NCBI GenBank assembly: GCA_902520575.1
Contig: CABYOG010000005.1
Coordinates: 1 to 41,075, forward strand
Length of the DNA stretch: 41,075 nucleotides
Direction of reading: 5' to 3'
Origin: an uncultured SAR116 cluster alpha proteobacterium
GTDB lineage: Bacteria; Pseudomonadota; Alphaproteobacteria; Puniceispirillales; Puniceispirillaceae
Shown here: in pieces, positions 32,385 to 40,171 of the stretch
How positions within the stretch are numbered: position 1 is the stretch's first letter
Layout: every line of letters starts with the position of its first letter
Notes under the pieces: model-generated
Databases searched by the model: none
Seen by the model: only the letters and a program-made list of their open reading frames with translations
Told to the model about the DNA's origin: nothing
Program-made: the position numbers and the translations under genes

Positions 32385-33899
32385 ATGAAAACTGTTTTTG
32401 TAATACTGGACTCTCTAAACCGCAGCGCCATGGAGCCCTATGGCTCAGGGTTTGTTCAGACACCTAATTTTTCAAGATTTCAGAAAAAGGCAATTACCTT
32501 TGATAATCATTATGTTGGGAGCTTGCCATGCATGCCTGCTCGCAGGGACATGCATACTGGACGATGCCATTTTCTGCACAGAAGCTGGGGACCACTGGAG
32601 CCATTTGACGATTCTTTTCCAGAGCTAATGAAAAAACAGGGCATTTATACCCATCTAGTAACTGACCATCATCACTATTTTGCTGACGGGGGAGCGACAT
32701 ATCATCAGCGTTACTCTTCTTGGGAACTGGTAAGAGGTCAGGCGATTGATCGATGGAAAGCGGTTGTTAGCCCGGACACTGAGAGCCTCAAGTCAAAGTT
32801 TCATCAAATGCAACATCATCGCACAAATTACATGATAAACAGAGAGTTTATGTTGGAAGAAGAGGACTATTGTTCACCTCAACTTTTTAATTTAGCGGAT
32901 GAATTTCTTCAAGCTAACCATAAATCTGACAATTGGCTTCTACAACTCGAATGTTTTGACCCTCATGAACCATTCCATGCTCCAGAGCGTTTTCGTCAGA
33001 AATATCAAACATCATACAAAGGCCCAATACTGGATTGGCCAATTTATGATCGAGTAAAAGAAACTCCAGAGGAAATAGCAGAATTAAGAGCTAATTATGC
33101 AGCTCTTGTAACAATGACAGATGAATATTTTGGAAGGTTGTTGGACATTTTTGATGAAAAAGAGATGTGGTCAGACACCGCACTCATTCTTACAACAGAC
33201 CATGGTTTTCTTCTTGGAGAACATGATTGGTGGGCAAAAAATCGAATGCCTGTCTATGATGAAATCGCGCATATACCCCTGATGATATATCACCCAGACT
33301 TTAAATCTGAAAGTGGAACTCGAAGAAAGAATCTAACTCAAAATATTGACCTAATGCCAACTTTTTTGGAGATGTCGAATATAAGCGTTCCTGCAGATGT
33401 TACGGGTAAGTCTCTACTACCAGTTATTGAAGGGCATGGTAATAATCGAAAAAACGTAATTTTTGGATATTTTGGTGCAGCCGTAAATATTTGTGACGGA
33501 CGCTATAGTTATTTCAGATACCCAACTCTTCAAAATACTGAGGCTCTAAACGAGTACACTCTGATGCCCACACGGATGACTGAACGTTTTTCAATAAATG
33601 ATTTAATTGGAGCAACTCTTGTTGATTCTTTTTCGTTCACAAAAGGTGCTCCTTTACTAAAATTGAGACCCAAGATGAATAACGAAGGAGAACCTGTAGA
33701 GGTACAGGGCATGAATTTTGAGGATTGGCAATCAGCACTCTATGATCATGATATTGATCCGAAACAGGTTGCACCAATTATCAATTCAGATATTGAAGAG
33801 TCTCTTTGTCAGCAGATTATTGAAAATATGGTGAGACTAGATGCGCCCGTTGAGGCCTATAAAAGATTTGGCTTTGAAAAGCCCAAGGAGACTCTGTAA
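32385..33899 (+). CDS. Type I sulfatase (formylglycine-dependent), cytoplasmic
   Basis: Sulfatase of 504 residues that hydrolyses a sulfate ester. The site converted to formylglycine is Cys49 in CMPAR (C-x-P-x-R). Metal-site residues are seen at VILDSLNR near the start and TTDHGFLLGEHDWW in the second half. No signal peptide is present, so it should work inside the cell. The open frame extends upstream to a GTG at 32346, but that lies inside the terminator hairpin, so ATG 32385 is preferred. Its stop overlaps the start of the next sulfatase by one base (TAATG). A formylglycine-generating enzyme gene is not in the window. Confidence 0.88.
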   Translation: MKTVFVILDSLNRSAMEPYGSGFVQTPNFSRFQKKAITFDNHYVGSLPCMPARRDMHTGRCHFLHRSWGPLEPFDDSFPELMKKQGIYTHLVTDHHHYFADGGATYHQRYSSWELVRGQAIDRWKAVVSPDTESLKSKFHQMQHHRTNYMINREFMLEEEDYCSPQLFNLADEFLQANHKSDNWLLQLECFDPHEPFHAPERFRQKYQTSYKGPILDWPIYDRVKETPEEIAELRANYAALVTMTDEYFGRLLDIFDEKEMWSDTALILTTDHGFLLGEHDWWAKNRMPVYDEIAHIPLMIYHPDFKSESGTRRKNLTQNIDLMPTFLEMSNISVPADVTGKSLLPVIEGHGNNRKNVIFGYFGAAVNICDGRYSYFRYPTLQNTEALNEYTLMPTRMTERFSINDLIGATLVDSFSFTKGAPLLKLRPKMNNEGEPVEVQGMNFEDWQSALYDHDIDPKQVAPIINSDIEESLCQQIIENMVRLDAPVEAYKRFGFEKPKETL

Positions 33900-35512
33900 T
33901 GAGAGATAAGCCAAATATTTTACTAATTATGGCAGACCAATTAGCGGCACAAGCTTTATCAATTTATGGAAACCTTGTATGCAAAACACCCAATATAGAA
34001 TGTCTTGCGTCTCAAGGTGTAACTTTCAATAACAATTACTCAAATAATCCTTTGTGCGTTCCAAGCAGAGCGTCAATGCTTACAGGCAAATTAAGCCCTG
34101 AAATTCAGGTTTACGATAACGGTAATGAGATTGCATCATCAGTCCCAACTATGGCTCACTATATGCGCTCATTTGGATACCAAACATTCTTATCCGGAAA
34201 AATGCATTTTATTGGACCTGACCAACTCCATGGTTTTGAAGAGCGTCTTACTACTGATGTTTATCCTTCAAATTTTGAATGGATATCTGATTGGTCTGCC
34301 GGCCCAGCATTTGTTCCCTCGGGGACTGCTCTAAATGGCGTTGTTGAAGCAGGGCCGTGTATCAGAACCATGCAAGAAGACTACGATGATGATGTAGAAT
34401 TTCAAGCGCGCCGAAAAATTTTTGATATTGCACGCCAAGATTCTCCCCAGCCTTTTTTTGGTGTGGTCTCATTTACAAGTCCGCATACACCTTTTAACGT
34501 TTCTCAACGTTATTGGGACCTCTACGAACATAATAATATTGGTTTACCAAAAGTTCCGGCAGTTCCTTTTAGAAAACTGGATTATTTTTCAAAAGCGTTA
34601 TTCTTCACGCATGGCCGACATCGTCACAGTGTAACAGAAGAACACCTTAAAAAAACGCGCCATGCTTATTTTGCAATGATTTCATATATCGACGAAAAAA
34701 TTGGAAATATTTTAAATCAATTGGAAGAAACAGGGCTCCGGGAAAATACTGTCGTAATTTTTACCTCTGACCATGGGGAAATGCTTGGTGAACGCGGAAT
34801 GTGGTTTAAACAGTGTTTCTGGGAATGGTCCGCTAGAGTGCCCCTCATAATTTCGGTGCCTGGTGGTCGAAAAAACGCCAATGTAGAAGCAAATACCTCA
34901 CTGGTCGATTTGTTGCCAACACAAATTGGAATTGCGGGCAATTTAAATGAACTACCTGAAAAAATTATTTCAGATTTAGCAGGTAATGATCTTGGCTCCC
35001 TTATAGAGGGTAATGAAAAGGATTGGCCTGATTGCGCAATAGCTGATTACTTATCAATCGGACCATGTGTTCCCGCTAGGATGGTTCGTAAAGGAAATTA
35101 TAAATTTATGTATACGCATGGGCATCCAGACCTTTTGTTTGATCTTGTCTCTGACCCTGACGAACTTAACAATCTTGCTAAGGACCAAAACCATAAGAAA
35201 ACTATGGATGATCTGAAAAAACAGGCAATGAAAGACTATGATCCTGATCTATTGATGTTGAAGGTAATTGAAAGTCAGCAAAGGCGTCTTTTTTTAAAAT
35301 CTGTTCCTGGAGAAATGCCATCCTGGGATTATATCGCTTATCAGGGTGATGAAATGCGTTATGTTCGGAGAGATGGTGTAGATGGAACAAAATCGCGGCT
35401 GCGTTTACCAAGGGTAGAAACTGTTCCACCCGACCTGCCTGAATTATCATTTCACACAATAAAAAGTATGATGGAAGGTGATATTGATTTTGATGAGTTT
35501 TCTCCATCATAA
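33899..35512 (+). CDS. betC: Choline-sulfatase-like type I sulfatase
   Basis: Sulfatase of 537 residues with formylglycine site Cys53 in CVPSR. It resembles BetC closely by eye: NILLIMADQL, LSGKMHFIGPDQLHGFEERL, DHGEMLGERGMWFK, and the extra C-terminal tail with QQRRLF and DYIAYQGDEMRY (choline-sulfatase C-terminal domain). Sinorhizobium BetC makes choline from choline-O-sulfate in the cytoplasm. No signal peptide is present here either. No betaine-synthesis genes adjoin it, so another sulfate ester is possible. It is translationally coupled to the preceding sulfatase. Confidence 0.85.
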   Translation: MRDKPNILLIMADQLAAQALSIYGNLVCKTPNIECLASQGVTFNNNYSNNPLCVPSRASMLTGKLSPEIQVYDNGNEIASSVPTMAHYMRSFGYQTFLSGKMHFIGPDQLHGFEERLTTDVYPSNFEWISDWSAGPAFVPSGTALNGVVEAGPCIRTMQEDYDDDVEFQARRKIFDIARQDSPQPFFGVVSFTSPHTPFNVSQRYWDLYEHNNIGLPKVPAVPFRKLDYFSKALFFTHGRHRHSVTEEHLKKTRHAYFAMISYIDEKIGNILNQLEETGLRENTVVIFTSDHGEMLGERGMWFKQCFWEWSARVPLIISVPGGRKNANVEANTSLVDLLPTQIGIAGNLNELPEKIISDLAGNDLGSLIEGNEKDWPDCAIADYLSIGPCVPARMVRKGNYKFMYTHGHPDLLFDLVSDPDELNNLAKDQNHKKTMDDLKKQAMKDYDPDLLMLKVIESQQRRLFLKSVPGEMPSWDYIAYQGDEMRYVRRDGVDGTKSRLRLPRVETVPPDLPELSFHTIKSMMEGDIDFDEFSPS

Positions 35513-35585
35513 ATACACCGAAAGAAGATTTGTTTTTGCGGTTTATTCGTCGGCTAAAGAATTTATCTAACCTCAAAGTATATGT

Positions 35586-36617
35586 TTGACCATCATTCGG
35601 AGTCGTCCAAGTTTGAATTACATTAAAAACCACCCAGAACTTTTTGGACTTCTGATAGCAACATTATGCTGCTATTTTTTTCTGGAAATACAGCTTGATG
35701 GCTCAGATTTTGGTGAGCAAGGACTTCTATCGGGTATTGATATAATTGTCATTTCATTCTTAGCAAGCAGCTTAATTGCTGTTGTGGCAGTCATTGCTGG
35801 TGTTGGAGGTGGTGTAATTTTTACGCCTTTGTTATTAGCTTTTACTTCCTTTGATACCCTTTTAATACGTTCGACCGGGCTAATTGTTGCTATGTTTAGT
35901 GGTCTAATTTCTACTGGTCCGCTAATGCGTAAAGGTTTGGCAGACATCAAGCTAGTACTTTTTGGTGCTTTGCCAATTATTGTTGGTGGGATGTCTGGTT
36001 CAATGGCCGCAATATATCTTGCGAGTAGCTTTGGTGAACAATCTGATGGGATCGTTCGTTTATCGCTTGGATTAATGCTTATGCTTATCGCATCTATATT
36101 TATAATCAAGAGTGGGGCATCTGATTATCCAATCTTGAATAAGTCTGACAAATTATCAAAGCGGTTAAAGCTCAGGAAAACCTATTGGGAAGAGACAATT
36201 TCTAGTTTTGTAAAGTATCGAGCAAATAACACGAAACTATCGATTTCTCTTTTCTTGTTAATTGGTTTTACAGGTGGCTTTTACGGCTTAGGTGGTGGAT
36301 GGGCTGTTGTTCCAGTTCTAAATCTTGTGATGAATATCCCTTTGAAGGTAGCGACAGGAACAAGCGGAGTGCTTCTTGCATTGGGAAATGCAGCGGCCAT
36401 TTGGCCATATATTAATGTTGGCGCATTAATCGGGATAATAGCTGCACCGTGGATGCTTGGTCAGGTTATCGGCGGGATCATTGGCGCTAGTCTTCTAGCA
36501 TCTCTGAGAGCTTCTTGGGTTCGTCTACTTTTAATTGTCATTTTATTGAGTTCATCTGCTAAATTAATCGTCCGTGGTTTTGAGGCATTAACAAATATAA
36601 ACATTCCTTTTTTCTGA
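35586..36617 (+). CDS. TauE/SafE-family sulfite/sulfonate exporter-like permease
   Basis: Membrane protein of 343 residues with the two-repeat TauE/SafE pattern. Glycine-rich AGVGGGVIFTPLLL starts the first repeat (about 70-83) and GFYGLGGGWAVVPVLNL the second (about 230-246); several hydrophobic helices lie between them. An extra N-terminal hydrophobic segment is near residues 18-35. The start seems to be TTG at 35586, since no in-frame ATG precedes the first helix. Family members move sulfite, sulfoacetate or related anions across the inner membrane. It follows two sulfatase genes, so export of the released sulfur anion is a fair inference. Confidence 0.87.
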   Translation: MTIIRSRPSLNYIKNHPELFGLLIATLCCYFFLEIQLDGSDFGEQGLLSGIDIIVISFLASSLIAVVAVIAGVGGGVIFTPLLLAFTSFDTLLIRSTGLIVAMFSGLISTGPLMRKGLADIKLVLFGALPIIVGGMSGSMAAIYLASSFGEQSDGIVRLSLGLMLMLIASIFIIKSGASDYPILNKSDKLSKRLKLRKTYWEETISSFVKYRANNTKLSISLFLLIGFTGGFYGLGGGWAVVPVLNLVMNIPLKVATGTSGVLLALGNAAAIWPYINVGALIGIIAAPWMLGQVIGGIIGASLLASLRASWVRLLLIVILLSSSAKLIVRGFEALTNINIPFF

Positions 36618-36628
36618 ATATAAAATTT

Positions 36629-37042
36629 ATGCGGCTTTATAAGAAATCACTCATACCTATCTCCGGTGTTATTTATGGTCAGACAATTTATTGGTTAACG
36701 ATCATTTCTTCACTAATTGTATTGTTGGGAACAATTGTAAGTTTCTTGGAAAAAAATTCACCCCTTCCTGCCCCTTATCTTTTGCAGTCAGTCATCGACG
36801 GCAGATCAAAAACAGATATCTGGGCAAATAGCGTTGTTGGTAAACCACCAGATATTTTCTTTTTTTTAAACAATCTGTCTTATGGTGAAAGCATTACAAT
36901 GGTTGGCATTGCAATTGGTGTGTCTAGTGTGATTCCTGCAACGCTCTTTTCGTCTTATTTTCTATGGAAATCTAGGAATCCAGTGTTTGCTTTAATTGCA
37001 GTAATAGCATGTCTGCTTACTGGCATAGGTATAATGGCATAA
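36629..37042 (+). CDS. Small integral membrane protein next to the TauE/SafE gene
   Basis: Protein of 137 residues with three likely membrane segments, near residues 20-42, 88-112 and 117-136, and a polar loop between the first two. It starts 11 bases after the exporter stop. Small three-helix proteins (for example DUF1634) often sit beside TauE/SafE genes, and this may be a similar partner, but I could not match it with certainty. No catalytic motif is seen. A subunit or stabiliser role for the exporter is the simplest guess. Confidence 0.72.
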   Translation: MRLYKKSLIPISGVIYGQTIYWLTIISSLIVLLGTIVSFLEKNSPLPAPYLLQSVIDGRSKTDIWANSVVGKPPDIFFFLNNLSYGESITMVGIAIGVSSVIPATLFSSYFLWKSRNPVFALIAVIACLLTGIGIMA

Positions 37043-37141
37043 TATACAGATATTTCCTTGCTGGGAGGAGCATGTGCTGAAAATATTTCTAGCTTTATTG
37101 AATATTTTACACAAAAAACATTTTGTTGATTAAGAGTAAGT

Positions 37142-38023
37142 TTAGTTCAAAAATTGCTTTTTGTGGAGCATGTCAAAAATAGCAGTCCAATCTTGATTGC
37201 CTCGTCCATCTTCTTGTGCTTCTGTGTAAATTTTTTCAGCTTGCAAAGCTAAAGAAATAGGAACTCCAAGAACCTTAGAAAATTCAATGGCGATGTCTAA
37301 GTCTTTCTTAGCAAGATCAATCATGAAGGCTGGGTCTAATTCTCCTTTAAGTACTTTCGAGGGATAAGTTGTACTCATATGACCTCTTCCTGCTGCCGTT
37401 CCTGCCATAACTTTTAGGGCAACATCTCGGTCTAGCCCAGTAGCATCTGAAAAGGTAAGAACTTGCGCTGTGAGTACATTAAGTGATGTTGTCATTAAAT
37501 TATTCACAATTTTCATTCGAGAGCCTGTTCCAGGGCCTCCACAATCAATTATAGTATCACCCATGCAAGCGAGAATAGGCTGTGCAATTTTGAAATCTTG
37601 TTTTTCAGCGCCAACCATGAATAGTGATTGTCCTTTTTCTGCTTCAACAGACGTTCTTCCAACAGGGGCGTCTACCATAGAGAAACCATTTTCCTCTAAA
37701 TCTTTCCTTATCTGGTCTGTTTCTAATGGGTGAATAGTAGACATATCAATAATCAAACTATCTTTTGGCAATTTTTCTATTATGCCATCTGCTCCCAAAA
37801 CAGCTTCTTTTGTTGCTTTACCATTTGGAAGCATTGTAATGGCAAAGTTGGCATTTTTGGATACCTCCGCTGCAGAGCTGGCTGCTTCACCTCCATTCTT
37901 AGTATGTAAATTCATAGCCATTTCAGAGAAATCAAAACCGATAACTTGGTGGCCATTTTTTATGAGGTTTCTTGCCATGCATAAACCCATAGTGCCTAAA
38001 CCTACAAAGCCAATTGTTGCCAT
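37142..38023 (-). CDS. yihU: Beta-hydroxyacid dehydrogenase family, sulfolactaldehyde reductase (YihU)-like
   Basis: NAD(H)-dependent dehydrogenase of 293 residues. The Rossmann motif GLGTMG is at 8-13. Catalytic Lys171 lies in SRMKIVNNLM, and Asn174/Asn175 follow. By eye it matches E. coli YihU in unusual stretches: ITMLPNG (62-68), IDMSTIHPLETD (92-103), DAPVGRTS (118-125, Arg123), KVMAGTAAGRGH, and LDPAFMIDLAKKDL. YihU reduces 3-sulfolactaldehyde to 2,3-dihydroxypropane-1-sulfonate in sulfoquinovose breakdown. Arg123 aligns with the residue I recall as a sulfonate contact. The ribosome site is aggggaa before ATG 38023. It is convergent with the exporter genes. A 3-hydroxyisobutyrate or tartronate semialdehyde substrate is the alternative. 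Confidence 0.87.
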   Translation of the reverse strand: MATIGFVGLGTMGLCMARNLIKNGHQVIGFDFSEMAMNLHTKNGGEAASSAAEVSKNANFAITMLPNGKATKEAVLGADGIIEKLPKDSLIIDMSTIHPLETDQIRKDLEENGFSMVDAPVGRTSVEAEKGQSLFMVGAEKQDFKIAQPILACMGDTIIDCGGPGTGSRMKIVNNLMTTSLNVLTAQVLTFSDATGLDRDVALKVMAGTAAGRGHMSTTYPSKVLKGELDPAFMIDLAKKDLDIAIEFSKVLGVPISLALQAEKIYTEAQEDGRGNQDWTAIFDMLHKKQFLN

Positions 38024-38222
38024 TAATATTCCCCTAATTTATAATTATTGGTTGTTTTTGAGTTAATTTTGTACAAAGAGGTTTAAGCCTCCTATCTGAG
38101 GATGCCACAAAAAAAGCAACTACAAAACCTCATGGATTAGACAAAAAAAAACAGACACTTTGGCATGTGCGTCAAATACTGCTTTCATCCTTTTTGGTTG
38201 GGGAAACGCTTGGAGAGAAATT
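38024..38222. promoter_or_regulatory. Divergent intergenic region upstream of the YihU-like and FAH-type genes
   Basis: These 199 bases hold the upstream signals of two divergent genes. A 14-base imperfect palindrome, GAGG-tttaag-CCTC, lies at 38078-38091. A ggagag ribosome site at 38212-38217 sets the start of the FAH-type gene at ATG 38223. No clear promoter hexamer pair is visible. Confidence 0.4.
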
Positions 38223-39005
38223 ATGGATAAGTATAAAAAAGCAGCTGATTTACTAATGAATTGTGTAGGAGAGGGAAGCACAATAATACAGCTTCCTAAC
38301 ACATTAATTCCATCCACTTTAAAAGAAGCATATGAAGTGCAGGCTTATATCGAAACACCAACTAATCCCCGAGTTGGCTGGAAGCTCGCTGCCACTAGTA
38401 TTGCAGGGCAAAAACATATAGGTGTTTCCGGACCAATTGTTGGTCGAATAACGTCTAGAATGTCTCTAAGTATGGATCAGTTCATACCAACAAAAGCGAA
38501 TAATATGATGGTTGCTGAGCCTGAATTTGTATTTGTATTTAATCAGAGGGTTGAACCAAGAGATCGGTCTTATACGAAGAAAGAGGCGTTGGGACTCGTA
38601 TCAGAATTAAAGCTTGGTTTGGAATTTCCAAATTCACGCTTCACAAAATTTGAAACTGCCGGTGAATTATCTTTAATTGCAGATAATGCCTGTGCTCATG
38701 AATTTATGCTTGGACCTGCAGCTCCTGAAATTTGGCGACATTTTGAACTCTCGGAACATAGAGTAGTTGGATGGGTAGAATCAAAATCTAAATTTGAGGG
38801 CGTTGGCTCTAACGTTTTAGGTAGTCCGATTAACGCTTTATTGTGGTTTCTTAATGAGGCTTCAAAAAGGAACTTTATCATAAAAGAAGGTGATTTTGTT
38901 ACAACTGGCACTACCACCCAACCCATCCCGTTTGAAATGGGCGATAAAATAGTTGCTGATTTTGGAGAGCTTGGCGAAGTTCGCTGTGAAATAGAAAATT
39001 ATTGA
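38223..39005 (+). CDS. 2-keto-4-pentenoate hydratase / fumarylacetoacetate hydrolase superfamily protein
   Basis: Protein of 260 residues similar to MhpD-type hydratases and 4-oxalocrotonate decarboxylases. GWKLAATS (about 47-54) and the metal-binding Glu-x-Glu in AEPEFVFVF (about 97-105) are typical, as are GLEFPNSRF and the C-terminal TTGTTTQP. It would act on a 2-oxo acid with a divalent metal in the cytosol. I chose ATG at 38223 with ggagag five bases upstream; the open frame reaches back to TTG 38160 with non-family residues. The aldo/keto reductase gene follows after 61 bases. Confidence 0.87.
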   Translation: MDKYKKAADLLMNCVGEGSTIIQLPNTLIPSTLKEAYEVQAYIETPTNPRVGWKLAATSIAGQKHIGVSGPIVGRITSRMSLSMDQFIPTKANNMMVAEPEFVFVFNQRVEPRDRSYTKKEALGLVSELKLGLEFPNSRFTKFETAGELSLIADNACAHEFMLGPAAPEIWRHFELSEHRVVGWVESKSKFEGVGSNVLGSPINALLWFLNEASKRNFIIKEGDFVTTGTTTQPIPFEMGDKIVADFGELGEVRCEIENY

Positions 39006-39066
39006 AATATTAATGAATTTTATTGGTTCAACTTTTTAATTTTTTTAATGTTGATGAGTAGAAGTT

Positions 39067-40116
39067 ATGGTTCAAAAGAAAAAGTTAGGCTGGTCATCCC
39101 TTGAAGTCAGCAAGTTATGTCTTGGCTCTATGACATGGGGTGAGCAAACAGCACCACAAGATGGATGGCGTCAAATTGACACTGCACTTGCCAGTGGTAT
39201 CAATTTTATTGATACAGCTGAGATGTATCCTACAAATCCGATGAGAGCTGAAACATCTGGTGATACAGAACGTGTAATAGGAGAGTGGCCTGGTATAAAA
39301 GGTCGCCGCAGCGAACTTGTAATTGCTACTAAAGTAACAGGTGAGGGACACAGTTTCGTGCGAGAGGGAGCACCTATAACAGCAAAAACAATAAGATTAG
39401 CAATTGAAAACTCTCTAAGGTCTCTTAACACAGACTATATTGATATATACCAGTTACATTGGCCCAATCGCGGCTCTTACATGTTTAGGAAAAACTGGTT
39501 CTATGATCCTAGTATGCAAGACAGCAAAGCTTTTTTTGCACATGTTGAAGATGTCCTTGATGAATTAGATAAACAGGTAAGTGAAGGAAAAATACGTTAT
39601 TTTGGCCTGTCAAACGAAAGCGCATGGGGCACTCATACTTGGCTGCAATCTGCGAAAAAAGGCAATAAACCAAGAGTTTTATGTATACAAAATGAATACA
39701 GCTTACTTTGTAGATTATTTGATTTAGATTTAGCAGAGCTATGTCACCATGAGCAAGTTGATCTTCTTGCATTTTCTCCTCTGGCTGGCGGTTTGTTGTC
39801 TGGAAAATATAAAGGTGGAACCAAAACACCTATAGCCTCACGTAAACTAGCTTCACCAGAGCTTGGGGGGAGGATAACAGAACGCGTTTGGCCAGCAATT
39901 GATGCTTATTTTGATTTAGCGCGTCGTTATGGGCTGGATCCAATCCACATGGCACTCTCTTGGGCGATGAATAGGCCATTTATGGGTTCTGTCATTTTTG
40001 GCGCAACTTCCCAAGATCAGCTCGAGCACATTTTGTCAGGGGCCGAGCTTAAGCTGAGTGATGAGTTATGTAAAGAAATTGATGTTGTCCATAAATCACA
40101 CCCTATGCCATTTTAA
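39067..40116 (+). CDS. Aldo/keto reductase (Tas-like)
   Basis: NADPH-dependent reductase of 349 residues of the longer AKR type represented by E. coli Tas. The tetrad is visible: Asp and Tyr in FIDTAEMYPTNP, Lys in VIATKVTG, and His in YQLHWPNRG. FGLSNESAWG and LAFSPLAGGLLSGKY follow, and the NADP-binding SVIFGATS is near the C-terminus. It probably reduces a sugar- or aldehyde-type substrate. It lies downstream of the FAH-type gene on the same strand, away from the shorter reductase at 22958, to which it is only distantly similar. Confidence 0.92.
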   Translation: MVQKKKLGWSSLEVSKLCLGSMTWGEQTAPQDGWRQIDTALASGINFIDTAEMYPTNPMRAETSGDTERVIGEWPGIKGRRSELVIATKVTGEGHSFVREGAPITAKTIRLAIENSLRSLNTDYIDIYQLHWPNRGSYMFRKNWFYDPSMQDSKAFFAHVEDVLDELDKQVSEGKIRYFGLSNESAWGTHTWLQSAKKGNKPRVLCIQNEYSLLCRLFDLDLAELCHHEQVDLLAFSPLAGGLLSGKYKGGTKTPIASRKLASPELGGRITERVWPAIDAYFDLARRYGLDPIHMALSWAMNRPFMGSVIFGATSQDQLEHILSGAELKLSDELCKEIDVVHKSHPMPF

Positions 40117-40171
40117 TTTAAGGCGGTAAATTGTTATCATTTATGCAACTTTAATGAGATAAGAAAAATTA

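Noticed and set aside
35202..35633. Minus-strand 143-residue open frame over the end of the second sulfatase
   Set aside because: It lies antisense to well-supported coding sequence and shows no recognisable domain.
37080..37108. AAAATATT/AATATTTT inverted repeat as a terminator between convergent genes
   Set aside because: The stem is only A-T, the loop is 13 bases and no T-run follows on either strand.
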